64,000 nt of DNA. Origin: Nonomuraea solani. Lineage in GTDB: Bacteria > Actinomycetota > Actinomycetes > Streptosporangiales > Streptosporangiaceae. Of the stretch, positions 24,941 to 33,820 are shown piece after piece (position 1 is the first letter of the stretch; the number at the start of each line of letters is the position of its first letter). The notes beneath the pieces were generated by a model that was not told the DNA's origin, made no database searches, and was given only the letters and a program-made list of their open reading frames with translations. A program made the translations under genes and the position numbers. The DNA lies in contig NZ_FNVT01000013.1 of the NCBI RefSeq assembly GCF_900108335.1, positions 186,001-250,000 on the forward strand. The letters are read 5' to 3'.

Positions 24941-25665
24941 GCGTCCTGCAGATCCTTCTGCCGCACGTGGGCGTTGAGCCCGCACACCTCGGGCCGCTCG
25001 CGCAGCCAGCCCACCAGCGTCCTGACCGGCAGGCACCGGTCGCCCAGCTCGTCCACGACCGTGGAGATGAGCCGCCAGTCGTCCTCGGTGTCGAGCGTGA
25101 CCCGCAGGTCGTCGGCGACGGGCCGGTAGGCCAGCCCGAGCAGCCGCGCGTCACCGGGATGCGTGTAGACGTAGGAGGTCACGTGCGTGCGGTGGTGGGC
25201 GGTGGCCTCCTCGTCGGCCCGCCGCAGCGCCGTCCAGCCCGCGATCTCGACGTCGAGGCCGCGCGGGAGTGTGCCGGCCAGGCTCGTGCTCAGGTAGTCG
25301 AGCCCCGGCACGGCACGGAAGACCAGCGCCGCCTCCCTGATCACGGCGGGATCCAGCAGCGGGCAGTCGGCCGTGAACCGCATCACGGCGTCCCACCGCC
25401 GCCCCGACAGCGCCTGCACGAACCTGGTCAGCACGTCGTCCACGGGCCCCCGATGCCAGGCCACCCCGAGCCGGCGGCACTCGGCGACCACCGCGTCGTC
25501 GGCCGCCTCGGTCGTGGTCGCGACGACGAGATCGTCCAGCGCCCCCGCTTCGCGAGCCGCCCGGACCACCCAACCCAGAACAGAACGCCCGCCCAGCTCG
25601 CGCAGCACCTTTCCCGGCAAACGGCTTGAGCCCATACGGGCCTGAATCATTCCGACAATCCGCAC
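24937..25665 (-). CDS. pseF: CMP-pseudaminic acid synthetase (PseF/SpsF-type cytidylyltransferase)
   Basis: A 242-residue nucleotidyltransferase. The motif QARMGSSRLPGKVL (8-21) binds CTP, and TADCPLLDP carries a metal-binding Asp. It belongs to the SpsF-like branch, which replaces campylobacter-type PseF in many Gram-positive clusters. It would activate Pse to CMP-Pse. GTG start with GGGG about 5 nt upstream. Co-transcribed with pseG and divergent from pseB. Confidence 0.87.
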   Translation of the reverse strand: MRIVGMIQARMGSSRLPGKVLRELGGRSVLGWVVRAAREAGALDDLVVATTTEAADDAVVAECRRLGVAWHRGPVDDVLTRFVQALSGRRWDAVMRFTADCPLLDPAVIREAALVFRAVPGLDYLSTSLAGTLPRGLDVEIAGWTALRRADEEATAHHRTHVTSYVYTHPGDARLLGLAYRPVADDLRVTLDTEDDWRLISTVVDELGDRCLPVRTLVGWLRERPEVCGLNAHVRQKDLQDA

Positions 25666-25768
25666 CGAAGCCCCATTCCCCCGTGTGACTCTGCGTTGTC
25701 GTTCGATCGCGTTATGCTACATGCTGCTCAGACGACTACAGCGCGTAAGCGCGATTTCAGGGGGCCAC

Positions 25769-26746
25769 GTGAGCATTCTCAGTGGATCGTCGATTCTGAT
25801 CAGCGGAGGCACGGGGTCCTTCGGCAAAGCCTTCATCCGCCACGCGCTCGACTCGCTCGGGGTCCGCCGCCTGGTGGTGATCTCCCGCGACGAGCTGAAG
25901 CAGTACGAAACGCGCCAGCTCTTCGCCGACGACGAGCGGCTGCGCTGGTTCATCGGCGACATCCGCGACCGCGACCGCCTGACCCGGGCCATGCACGGCA
26001 TCGACTACGTCGTCCACGCCGCGGCGCTCAAGCAGGTCGACACGGCCGAATACAACCCGTTCGAATACGTCCGCACCAACATCGCCGGATCGCAGAACAT
26101 CGTGGAGGCCGCCATCGACTGCGGTGTCCGCAAGGTGGTCGCGCTCTCCACCGACAAGGCGTCCAGCCCGATCAACCTCTACGGCGCCACGAAACTGGTG
26201 GCCGACAAGCTCTTCGTCTCGGCCAACCACTACGCCGCCGCCCACGAGACCCGCTTCGCCGTGGTCCGCTACGGCAACGTCGTCGGCAGCAGGGGCTCGG
26301 TCATCCCGCTGTTCCAGCGGCTGGCCGAGCAGGGCGGCAGCCTGCCGATCACCGACAAGCGCATGACGAGGTTCTGGATCACGCTCGACCAGGCCGTCCG
26401 GTTCGTGGTCGACTCGTTCGACCTCATGCAGGGCGGCGAGCTCTATGTCCCGCGCATCCCCAGCATGCGCATCACCGACCTGGCCGAGGCCCTGGCCCCC
26501 AGCAGCTCGATCTACGAGATCGGCGTCCGGCCGGGCGAGAAGCTGCACGAGGAGATGATCGGCCCCGACGACGGCCGCAGGGCGCTGCGGCTGGCCGACC
26601 GCTACGTGGTGCAGCCGACGATCGCGACCTGGGGCTACGCGCCGCCGCAGACCGGCGAGCTGCTGCCCGAGGGCTTCTCCTACCGCTCCGACACCAACGA
26701 CCAGTGGCTCTCGGTCGACGACCTGCGCGGCATGGTGGCCGGCTGA
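25769..26746 (+). CDS. pseB: PseB UDP-GlcNAc 4,6-dehydratase (inverting)
   Basis: A 325-residue SDR-type enzyme for the first step of Pse synthesis. The NADP motif GGTGSFGK is at 13-20, and the catalytic group Asp129, Lys130, Tyr138, Lys142 lies in STDKASSPINLYGATK. The GTG at 25769 has AGGGGG upstream and places the nucleotide motif at the normal distance from the N-terminus; the frame extends back to 25685 without a better start. The stop overlaps the pseC start (TGATG). Confidence 0.93.
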   Translation: MSILSGSSILISGGTGSFGKAFIRHALDSLGVRRLVVISRDELKQYETRQLFADDERLRWFIGDIRDRDRLTRAMHGIDYVVHAAALKQVDTAEYNPFEYVRTNIAGSQNIVEAAIDCGVRKVVALSTDKASSPINLYGATKLVADKLFVSANHYAAAHETRFAVVRYGNVVGSRGSVIPLFQRLAEQGGSLPITDKRMTRFWITLDQAVRFVVDSFDLMQGGELYVPRIPSMRITDLAEALAPSSSIYEIGVRPGEKLHEEMIGPDDGRRALRLADRYVVQPTIATWGYAPPQTGELLPEGFSYRSDTNDQWLSVDDLRGMVAG

Positions 26747-27870
26747 TGCTGCCCTACGGACGGCAGTCGATCGTGGAGTCCGACGTCGAGGCGGTCGCCG
26801 AGGTGCTGCGCGGCGACTGGCTGACCACCGGGCCCGCGGTGGCCCGGTTCGAGGCGGAGCTGGCCCGCTGGACGGGCGGCGTGCCGTGCGTGTCGGTCAC
26901 GTCGGGCACCGCGGCGCTGCACGTCGCCTACGTGGCGGCCGGGGTGCGGGCGGGCGACGAGGTGGTCACCTCGCCGCTGACGTTCGTGGCCACGGCCGCC
27001 ACGGCCGCGCTGCTGGGCGCGCGGGTGGTCTTCGCCGACGTGCAGCCCGACACCGGCAACCTCGACCCCGACGCCGCCGCGGCGCTGGCCGGCCACCGCA
27101 CCCGGGCGATCACGGCGGTCGACTACGCGGGCCATCCGGCCGACTACGACGAGCTGCGCACGGTGGCCGACCGGGCCGGGGCGGTGCTGGTGGGCGACGC
27201 GGCGCACTCGATCGGGTCGGCGTACAAGGATCGGCCGGTGGGGGCGCTGGCCGACCTGACCACGTTCTCGTTCTTCCCGACCAAGACCGTGACGACGGCG
27301 GAGGGCGGGGCGGTGGCGGCGGCCGACCCCGGGCGGTTCGAGCGGGCCGCCCGCTTCAGAAACCACGGCCTGGTGCGCGACCCAGCAGGTCAGCGCACTC
27401 CTGACGAGGGCGGCTGGCATCAGGAGGTGCACGCGTTCGGGCTCAACTACCGGCTGCCCGACGTGCTCTGCGCCCTCGGGCTCAGCCAGCTCGGCCGGCT
27501 CGGACGCTTCCGCGAGCGGCGCGCCGAGCTGGTCGCGCGCTACCACTCGCTGCTGCGCGACGTGCCGGGGCTGACGCTGCCCGCCCAGCGCGCCTACGTG
27601 CGGCCGAGCTGGCACCTCTACCCCGTCAGGATCCTCGGCGGGCGCCGGCGCGAGGTCTACGACCGCATGCGCGCCGCCGGGATCGGGGTGCAGGTCAACT
27701 ATGTGCCGGCCTACTGGCATCCGGTGTTCGAAGACCTCGGCTACCGGCGCGGCCTCTGCCCGGAGGCGGAGGCCTACTACGCCGGGCAGTTGTCGCTGCC
27801 GTTGTTCCCCGGCCTGTCGGACGCCCAGCAGGACCGGGTCGCGGAGACGCTGGCCGGCATCCTCACCTGA
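26746..27870 (+). CDS. pseC: PseC aminotransferase
   Basis: A 374-residue PLP enzyme of the DegT/DnrJ/EryC1 family. It converts the PseB product to UDP-4-amino-4,6-dideoxy-beta-L-AltNAc using glutamate. The PLP lysine is Lys180 in FSFFPTKTVT, with Asp151 in VGDAAHS. N-terminal PYGRQSIVESDVEAV is typical of PseC. The start overlaps pseB's stop, and the stop abuts the convergent GT2 gene with no gap. Confidence 0.93.
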   Translation: MLPYGRQSIVESDVEAVAEVLRGDWLTTGPAVARFEAELARWTGGVPCVSVTSGTAALHVAYVAAGVRAGDEVVTSPLTFVATAATAALLGARVVFADVQPDTGNLDPDAAAALAGHRTRAITAVDYAGHPADYDELRTVADRAGAVLVGDAAHSIGSAYKDRPVGALADLTTFSFFPTKTVTTAEGGAVAAADPGRFERAARFRNHGLVRDPAGQRTPDEGGWHQEVHAFGLNYRLPDVLCALGLSQLGRLGRFRERRAELVARYHSLLRDVPGLTLPAQRAYVRPSWHLYPVRILGGRRREVYDRMRAAGIGVQVNYVPAYWHPVFEDLGYRRGLCPEAEAYYAGQLSLPLFPGLSDAQQDRVAETLAGILT

Positions 27871-29757
27871 TCATCTTTCCGCCAGCAGCAGGCCGCCGTC
27901 CTCACCCCTGTCGATGAGGAAGCGCCGGTCCGCGACCGTCACGACCGGCCGCTCCCTCGTCCGCACCAGGGGGCGGATGGGCCGGCCCTGGTCGATGACG
28001 ACCTCCCACCACGACTCGTGGCCCACGCTCTCGTCGATGTCGGCCAGCGGCACGCGGGCGTGGAAGTCCTGGCCCGCCAGCGCCACCGGGAAGTACATCT
28101 CCTCGCCGTCGCTCCTGCGCCGCAGCCGCAGCACCGGGTCGCCGTCGCCGACGTCGGACATCTCCCCCGAGAACACCAGGTCCCCGCCGTCCACCCGGCA
28201 CTCGCCGATGATCGCCTGTGCCGTGCGCAGCCGTACGCCCCAGGCTCCCTTCGACGTCCGTACGGGCACCAGCCACACCCCCGACCTGCGCCGCGGCGCC
28301 GGAACCAGGGGCGGCAGCCAGCGCGGCCCCGCCACCCGGCCGTCGAGGCGCAGCCCGTTGCCGCGCAGCCGTACGCGCAGGTCCCAGTGGCCGCGCCGGG
28401 CGAGCTGCGCCGGCGTCAGCGCGGCCGGGTCGAACGCGAACGCGAACGGGAAGGCGTGCTCCGGCAGCCAGGCGCCGTCCTCCTGCTCGACCCGGTCCCA
28501 GGTGGGCACGCTCTCCTCGTCGGACAGCGGCACGCTCTCGCCGGTCCTGCGCTCCTCCATCCAGACCCGTACACGCACCCGGCGCAGCTCTCCCAGGTCG
28601 AACCTGCCGACGGCCGCCCGGCCCGTGCCGCGCAGCACGCCGTCGCGCCAGTCGAGGCCGACCAGCCTGGTCAGCAGGCCCAGCTCGCCGGAGATCTCCG
28701 ACAGGCGGCCGGGCAGGCTCGGGTGCCGGCCGTACCAGCGCTTGCGCAGGAAGCCGGCCGAGTCGACCTTGGGCTGCAGCAGGCCCTCCCGCGCCTGGGC
28801 GAAGACGCCCGACAGCTCGTCGAGGCGGCGCTGGTGCAGCAGGTGGACCTGCAGCCGGTGCTCGAACGGGATGCTCTGCCAGGCTTCACGGGACACGCCG
28901 TCGAGGTAGCGGACGGCCAGGTCGACCAGTTTCGGGTCCGCCGACGCGCCCATGGCGGCCAGGGCCTCCACGGCGACGCCCATGTCGATGTCCAGCGTGT
29001 CGCGGTCGAAGTCGGCCTTGAGCCTGGGCGCGTCTCGGGCGAGCAGATCGGCGGTCTGCAGCACCGACAGCAGGCGGTCGCGCAGGTTGCCCGGCTCCAG
29101 GCGGCGCTGGGTGATCGAGGTGCCGGGCTCGTCGCGCTGACGCCAGTGGTAGACGACCTTGGCCAGCACGTCCACGGAACCGGCTCCGACGTGGGCGGCC
29201 ATCGCGACGGGCTGGTCCTCGTACATGCGCTCGGGGAAGCTCAGGCCCAGACGGTCCCAGAAGGAGCGGCGGTAGACCTTGTTCCACAACATGCGGTCGC
29301 GGATCAGCAGCGGGTGGCGGGTGATGTGGGTGCGTTTGGCGGGCTTGGCGAACGCCTCACGGTGCGCCCACGACGGGATCAGTAGGTTGCGGCAGATGCG
29401 CATGACGTTTCCGCAGGCCAGGTCGGATCCGGTGGATTCGAGCGAGGACACCATGCGGTTGAACGCGTCGGGCGGCACGATGTCGTCGCCGTCGACGAAG
29501 GCCAGGTAGCGGCCGGTCGCGTGGCGTACGCCGACGTTGCGCGCGTGCCCGACGCCCTTGTTGTCCTGCCTGATGAGGCTGATCCGGCCGTCGGCGGCCA
29601 GCCTGGACTCGACGATGGCCGGGCCACCGTCGCCGCTGCCGTCGTCCACGCAGATCACCTCCAGGTCGCCCAGTGTCTGGGCGGCGATGGAGTCAAGGCA
29701 GGGTCCGATGTACTTCTCGACGTTGTAGAACGGGACGATCACCGACAGAACCGGCAC
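27871..29757 (-). CDS. Long GT2 glycosyltransferase with C-terminal domain
   Basis: A 628-residue protein. Residues 1-215 are a GT-A domain (VIVPFYNVEKY, VDDGS, FVDGDD). About 220-370 is helical. About 400-628 is beta-rich and includes segments resembling those that follow GT2 domains in wall-teichoic-acid glycosyltransferases. It is a paralogue of the enzyme at 20823-22268. GTG start with GAGGAGT 6 nt upstream. It is the last gene of a three-gene run after the methyltransferase. It is a good candidate to assemble the pseudaminic-acid-containing polymer, but this is inference. Confidence 0.82.
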   Translation of the reverse strand: MPVLSVIVPFYNVEKYIGPCLDSIAAQTLGDLEVICVDDGSGDGGPAIVESRLAADGRISLIRQDNKGVGHARNVGVRHATGRYLAFVDGDDIVPPDAFNRMVSSLESTGSDLACGNVMRICRNLLIPSWAHREAFAKPAKRTHITRHPLLIRDRMLWNKVYRRSFWDRLGLSFPERMYEDQPVAMAAHVGAGSVDVLAKVVYHWRQRDEPGTSITQRRLEPGNLRDRLLSVLQTADLLARDAPRLKADFDRDTLDIDMGVAVEALAAMGASADPKLVDLAVRYLDGVSREAWQSIPFEHRLQVHLLHQRRLDELSGVFAQAREGLLQPKVDSAGFLRKRWYGRHPSLPGRLSEISGELGLLTRLVGLDWRDGVLRGTGRAAVGRFDLGELRRVRVRVWMEERRTGESVPLSDEESVPTWDRVEQEDGAWLPEHAFPFAFAFDPAALTPAQLARRGHWDLRVRLRGNGLRLDGRVAGPRWLPPLVPAPRRRSGVWLVPVRTSKGAWGVRLRTAQAIIGECRVDGGDLVFSGEMSDVGDGDPVLRLRRRSDGEEMYFPVALAGQDFHARVPLADIDESVGHESWWEVVIDQGRPIRPLVRTRERPVVTVADRRFLIDRGEDGGLLLAER

Positions 29758-29777
29758 TTACACTCCTCATAGTTTCG

Positions 29778-31418
29778 TCAGCCGGACAGCAGGCGTATGA
29801 CGCGGCGGGCGACTTTGCGGGGGCGGGCCAGGCGGCGGGAGAGGCGGTAGCCGAGCGTCCTGCGGTAGGCGGTGGCCTTGCGCTGGGTCCTGCGCAGCTT
29901 GGCCTTGGCCCTGACCAGCTCGCGCTCGCGGTAGGAGAGCTTGGTCTCCAGGCGCGAGATCCTGGCCAGCGCGGCGGTGAGCTGGTCGGCCAGGCGATCT
30001 CTCGCGCCCAGCAGGTCGCGGTAGGTCGGGGCCTGCTCGGTCATCTCGGCGGGGTGGCCCAGCTCGGCGTCGAGCTTGCGGGCCAGGTCGAGGTCGCCCG
30101 GCTCGCAGGGGCGTCCGGCCATGCCGCACAGGGTCAGCGTGAGCTGGTCGGCCTCCAGCGGCCACGGCCACGGGTGGTGGTGACCGGCGGCCAGCAGCCT
30201 GACCGCGAACCGCCACAGGATCCGGCACAGGACGACGTGTGGCGGGCTCTTCGATGGGCTTTTCGCCAGTTTGATCGCCGGCCTGATCGCCGGTCTGATC
30301 GCTGGTCTGATCGCGGCGAAACGCTCGCCGTCGTACACCAGGCTGTCGGCGGCGGCCGACGGGTCGCCGCCCGTCTCCACCCAGTCGGCCAGCTCGGCGA
30401 GCAGGTCGCGGACGGTCTTCACGTCTTCGCGGGCGCACGCCTCGACCAGGATCTCCTCCAGTACGCGGCCGGCCGGCAGGGGGCTTTCCTCGCCGTCGGG
30501 CAGGCGTCTGACGCCCGTGGGGGTGAGTTCGTACAGGGACGAACCCTCCTCGATGAGCCCGAGCGGCAGCTCCGTCTGCGCCGGATCCGGGCCATGGGGA
30601 GGGCGGGTGGCGACGGCCAGCCACAGTGGGGCCAGCTCCTCCCCCAGCCGGTGCCGGAACACCAGCCTGGTCAGCCGGAGCGGGTCGGCCACCAGCATGC
30701 GATCGTCGTCCCTGGCGCTCAGCGGGAACGTGAGCGCCTCGGGCAGATCGAAGGCGAGCGCCTCCCTGGACAGCAGCGACCGTGGCGCCTCCCGGCCCGG
30801 ATAGGCCGCGTAACAGCGCTGCACGCTCAGCCCCGCCGACTCCAGCCCCAGGTCGAGTGACCCTGGGCCGCTGGGGTAGCTCGGGTCGAAGCCGTGCGGC
30901 ACCCACTGGTCGTCGGCGCCCTCCCGGTCGCCCGGCCTGGCCTCGACGAACCGGTCCACGCCCAGGTCGTTGCGTACGCCGAGCAGCAGCCGGCCGCCGG
31001 GCGCGACGAGGTCGGCCAGCGCCTCCAGCGACTCGTTCCAGGCCGCGGCGGGCGCCTCGGCCGAGTGGGTGCGCAGCAGGCCGTCCAGGGCCAGCACCAG
31101 GTCGAACGGCTCGTCCACGTCGAGCACGTCGAGCCGCCCGCAGTAGATCTCCAGCCCTGGGTGCCGCTCCCCGAAGGCACACGCGTCAGGGTACGAGCGC
31201 AGCAGCACGGCGGCCTCGCCGGCCCGCGCGACCACGTCGTCGACCAGCGCCTCGGGATGCGGTCCGACCAGCAGCACCCGGCCGCTCGCCGGGATCATCC
31301 GCCTGATCAGCTCCAGGGCCGCGCCCCGCCAGTCGGTGACGCCGCCCATGCCGGCCAGGTCGGACCAGAGCAGCATCTCCCCGCCGATCAACCGGACGTT
31401 GTCGGGTGCCTCGTTCAT
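29778..31418 (-). CDS. SAM-dependent methyltransferase-like protein with C-terminal coiled coil
   Basis: A 546-residue protein. The region around 20-200 resembles a class I methyltransferase (RVLLVGPHPEAL in place of the usual glycine-rich loop, FDLVLALDGLL, LVAPGGRLLLGVRND). Residues about 367-382 contain an IRPA repeat encoded by 12-bp DNA repeats. The last 90 residues form a highly charged coiled coil with a strongly basic end. The ATG at 31418 overlaps the upstream gene's stop (ATGA). The weak SAM motif leaves activity uncertain. Confidence 0.65.
   Translation of the reverse strand: MNEAPDNVRLIGGEMLLWSDLAGMGGVTDWRGAALELIRRMIPASGRVLLVGPHPEALVDDVVARAGEAAVLLRSYPDACAFGERHPGLEIYCGRLDVLDVDEPFDLVLALDGLLRTHSAEAPAAAWNESLEALADLVAPGGRLLLGVRNDLGVDRFVEARPGDREGADDQWVPHGFDPSYPSGPGSLDLGLESAGLSVQRCYAAYPGREAPRSLLSREALAFDLPEALTFPLSARDDDRMLVADPLRLTRLVFRHRLGEELAPLWLAVATRPPHGPDPAQTELPLGLIEEGSSLYELTPTGVRRLPDGEESPLPAGRVLEEILVEACAREDVKTVRDLLAELADWVETGGDPSAAADSLVYDGERFAAIRPAIRPAIRPAIKLAKSPSKSPPHVVLCRILWRFAVRLLAAGHHHPWPWPLEADQLTLTLCGMAGRPCEPGDLDLARKLDAELGHPAEMTEQAPTYRDLLGARDRLADQLTAALARISRLETKLSYRERELVRAKAKLRRTQRKATAYRRTLGYRLSRRLARPRKVARRVIRLLSG
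30271..30318. repeat. 12-bp tandem repeat inside the methyltransferase-like gene
   Basis: Four units of CTGATCGCCGGT type, read on the minus strand as an IRPA repeat that continues into a Lys/Ser/Pro stretch. The unit length keeps the reading frame. Confidence 0.85.
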
Positions 31419-32293
31419 GCCCGGGACCTCACTCCCAGAGGCAGGCACGGCCGTCCGCCGGTGCCCCCTCGCGCCGGCTTCCATCCGAACATTCGCCGTA
31501 GCTCCTCCGGTGTCGCCTGATACTCGAATCCCAGCTCACGCCGCGCCACCTCCGCCGCCAGCCCGGGATCGACGCTCGTGCCGTGCAGGTCGGGCCAGAG
31601 GCGCATGCGGCGCGCCGTACCGCCGTATTCGGGGCGTTCGTCCTCGAACTGCATCGGGTCCCCGTACACGGCCACGTCGCATCCCACCGAGGCGCCGTAG
31701 AACAGCGCGCTGCCGAGCCGGTTGGAGGCCACCCTGCGGTGGCGCCGCAACTCGACCAACTGCTTGCGCAGGAAGTCGCGGCCTTTCCCTTCCCAGCGGG
31801 AACCGCGCTCGCCATGACAGATAACCCGGAATCCCCTCGATTCATACGATTGCCGAATGTCCGGGTTTGCGAATTCCAGCCAATAAAGGCAGACCGTGAC
31901 CGGACCAGTCTCGACATTTCGGATTTCGTCGGCGAGCCGGGCGTGGTCACCGCTGACGGAATGCTTCTCCCAGCCGTGAAAGGGATACCAGATCGTACCG
32001 TCGCGATCGGGCCGCACGCCCAGCTCAGGCTCCAGGTAAAGAAGGTAGATCCAGGGGGCGCCGATCAGATAGTGACTGCGGCGGCCCATCGACCAACCCC
32101 TGCGACGCAGCACGTCCGACCACACGAAACGCGGGTAGCCGGGGCTGCACCAGTGGTCGTTGGGCGGAAATCCATGCAGATAGTTCCATCCATGCTGGAG
32201 GAAACCTTGAATCCGCTTTGGCGACTCGTCCGGCTGGCCGCAGTATCTGCCGAGTATGCGGGAGTGCCCGTACCAGTGATTGGATTCGTCCAT
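31415..32293 (-). CDS. Glycan-locus protein of unknown function
   Basis: A 292-residue soluble protein without a family I can name with confidence. It has PWIYLLYLEPE, WYPFHGWE, VTVCLYWLE, SRGFRVICHG and HRRVASNRLGSALFYGASVG. The last pattern resembles the nucleotide-binding half of GT-B enzymes, so an unusual glycosyltransferase is possible. The ATG at 32293 has GGGGGG 4 nt upstream; a second ATG precedes it directly. Its first half uses many AT-ending codons, unlike the neighbours, which suggests a different origin. It leads a three-gene run with the methyltransferase and the long GT2. Confidence 0.6.
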   Translation of the reverse strand: MDESNHWYGHSRILGRYCGQPDESPKRIQGFLQHGWNYLHGFPPNDHWCSPGYPRFVWSDVLRRRGWSMGRRSHYLIGAPWIYLLYLEPELGVRPDRDGTIWYPFHGWEKHSVSGDHARLADEIRNVETGPVTVCLYWLEFANPDIRQSYESRGFRVICHGERGSRWEGKGRDFLRKQLVELRRHRRVASNRLGSALFYGASVGCDVAVYGDPMQFEDERPEYGGTARRMRLWPDLHGTSVDPGLAAEVARRELGFEYQATPEELRRMFGWKPARGGTGGRPCLPLGVRSRA

Positions 32294-32394
32294 CATTCCC
32301 CCCGTACGGTTGCCGTGTCCCATCCGACATTCCCAGCACCCATCCCGGGTCACGCCTCGTTATACGGTTCCATTACTCAGCGCGGGGCCTTGGT

Positions 32395-32424
32395 TTTTCA
32401 ATGGATCCCGATTGCCGCTACACT
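32395..32424 (+). promoter_or_regulatory. Candidate promoter of the ACP-LuxE/LuxC operon
   Basis: TTTTCA (32395-32400) and TACACT (32419-32424) are spaced by 18 nt. They lie 34 nt before the acyl carrier protein start, in a gap of lower GC between divergent genes. A TATAAC on the opposite strand nearby may serve the divergent gene. Confidence 0.35.
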
Positions 32425-32457
32425 TCGTCATGGCTTGAGGACAGAGAGTGAGTGATC

Positions 32458-32706
32458 ATGAGTCATCTCGATCGCCTGCGGGCCGTGTTCCGCTCGGCGC
32501 TCAACCTGCCGGCCGACGCCGACGTCGACGGCCTCGAATACCGTGCCATCCCGGAGTGGGACTCACTGGCCCACATGGCTTTGATCGCGGCCATGGAGGA
32601 CGCGTTCTCCATCATGGTCGACACCGACGAGATGATCGACATGAGCTCGTTCGCGAAGGCCGTCGAACTGCTGGAGAGCCATGACGTCGGCGCCGCCACC
32701 GCCTGA
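32458..32706 (+). CDS. Acyl carrier protein
   Basis: An 82-residue acidic carrier. The phosphopantetheine serine is Ser36 in EWDSLAHMALI, followed by the usual helix. The ATG at 32458 has GAGAG upstream; a GTG at 32452 is possible. It overlaps the next gene by 26 bp and opens the overlapping operon that runs to 40146. It probably carries the acyl group processed by the reductase, ligase, LuxE-like and LuxC-like enzymes that follow. Confidence 0.88.
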   Translation: MSHLDRLRAVFRSALNLPADADVDGLEYRAIPEWDSLAHMALIAAMEDAFSIMVDTDEMIDMSSFAKAVELLESHDVGAATA

Positions 32707-33820
32707 CCACAGGGTCGCCCTGGTCACCGGCTCCACCACGGGCATCGGCCAGGCAACCGCCCACGCTCTGGCCGCCTGCGGCCATGCGGTCATCGTCCAC
32801 GGCCGCGACGAGTCCCGCGCCGCCAAGGCAGCGGCCGACCTGACCGCTTGCGCACCCGCCGGGCTGACGACGGCGGCTTCGGCGCCGGCTCTGGCGGCCA
32901 CGGCTCTGGCGGCGACCACAACCAACTGCCCACCTGACCCGGCACACGAGTCGGCACGCAATCCCGGACACGCCTCAGCGCACGGGTCAGCACGCAACGC
33001 CGGACACGCCTCAACGCACGAATCGGCACGCGACGCCGAACACACGCCAGCACACGAATCGGCACGCGACGCCGGACACACGCCGACGCACGGATCGGCA
33101 CGCAACCCCGGACACGCCCCAGCGCACGGGTCGGCGCACGGGTCGGCGCACGGGTCGGCGCACAGCCATCCAGCCGCGTCTGTGTGCGTCCCCCAGCGCG
33201 AGCCGGCTCACGGGTGGGCATCTGAGACGGCACATGAGCTGGTGCACGGGTCGGTGCATGGTGATGTGGCCGACCCCAAGCAGGTCGCGGCCATGATGCG
33301 GCAGATCTACCAGCGGTATGGCCGGCTCGACGCCCTCGTGATCAACGCCGGGGTTCACGAAGCGGGGCTCCTGGGCATGACCCGCCACGAGAGCGTGAGC
33401 CGCCTCTTCGAGGTCAACGCCATCGGCGCCACGCACACGCTCCAGGCCGCACTCAGGCTGCTGCGCCGAGGCACGAACCCGGCGATCGTGCTCATCTCCT
33501 CGGTCATGGGCCGCGCGGGCGGTCCTGGCCAGGCCGTCTACTCCGCCACCAAGGCGGCGCTCATCGGCCTCACCCTGGCCGCCGCCAAAGAACTGGGGCC
33601 CGCCGGGGTCAGGGTCAACGCGGTGGCCCCCGGCTACATCGAAACCGACATGCTCGCCACGCTCGACGACCAGGCCCGGGCGACCACGGTCGCGGCCACC
33701 CCACTCGGCCGCCTCGGCAGTCCCGACGACGTCGCCCAGGCTGTGACGTTCCTGCTCTCACCGGGAGCGCGATTCATCACCGGCCAGGTCCTCGGCGTGG
33801 ACGGAGGGCTGGTGCCATGA
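32681..33820 (+). CDS. FabG-like reductase with His-rich repeat insertion
   Basis: A 379-residue short-chain dehydrogenase, about 130 residues longer than normal FabG (near 245). The Rossmann start TGSTTGIG (16-23), HGRDESR (40-46), NAG (222-224), Ser274, Tyr287 and Lys291 (YSATK) and the C-terminal FITGQVLGVDGG are intact. Between about 55 and 195 lies an insertion, containing five 12-residue repeats of SARNPGHASAHG type (91-150) and three SAHG units. The insert carries about 19 histidines and sits after the second strand, a surface position. Expected reaction: reduction of a 3-oxoacyl-ACP. Start ATG 32681 has GGAGAG upstream. Confidence 0.87.
   Translation: MTSAPPPPDHRVALVTGSTTGIGQATAHALAACGHAVIVHGRDESRAAKAAADLTACAPAGLTTAASAPALAATALAATTTNCPPDPAHESARNPGHASAHGSARNAGHASTHESARDAEHTPAHESARDAGHTPTHGSARNPGHAPAHGSAHGSAHGSAHSHPAASVCVPQREPAHGWASETAHELVHGSVHGDVADPKQVAAMMRQIYQRYGRLDALVINAGVHEAGLLGMTRHESVSRLFEVNAIGATHTLQAALRLLRRGTNPAIVLISSVMGRAGGPGQAVYSATKAALIGLTLAAAKELGPAGVRVNAVAPGYIETDMLATLDDQARATTVAATPLGRLGSPDDVAQAVTFLLSPGARFITGQVLGVDGGLVP
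32951..33166. repeat. 36-bp and 12-bp tandem repeats inside the FabG-like gene
   Basis: Five 36-bp units fill 32951-33130, each encoding 12 residues with two histidines. Three 12-bp TCGGCGCACGGG-type units follow to 33166. The sequence differs from the 36-bp array at 245-352, but the period is the same. Confidence 0.92.

Noticed and set aside
32951..33166. CRISPR-like array
   Set aside because: Units are contiguous 36-bp repeats without spacers and are in frame with a protein, so it is a minisatellite.
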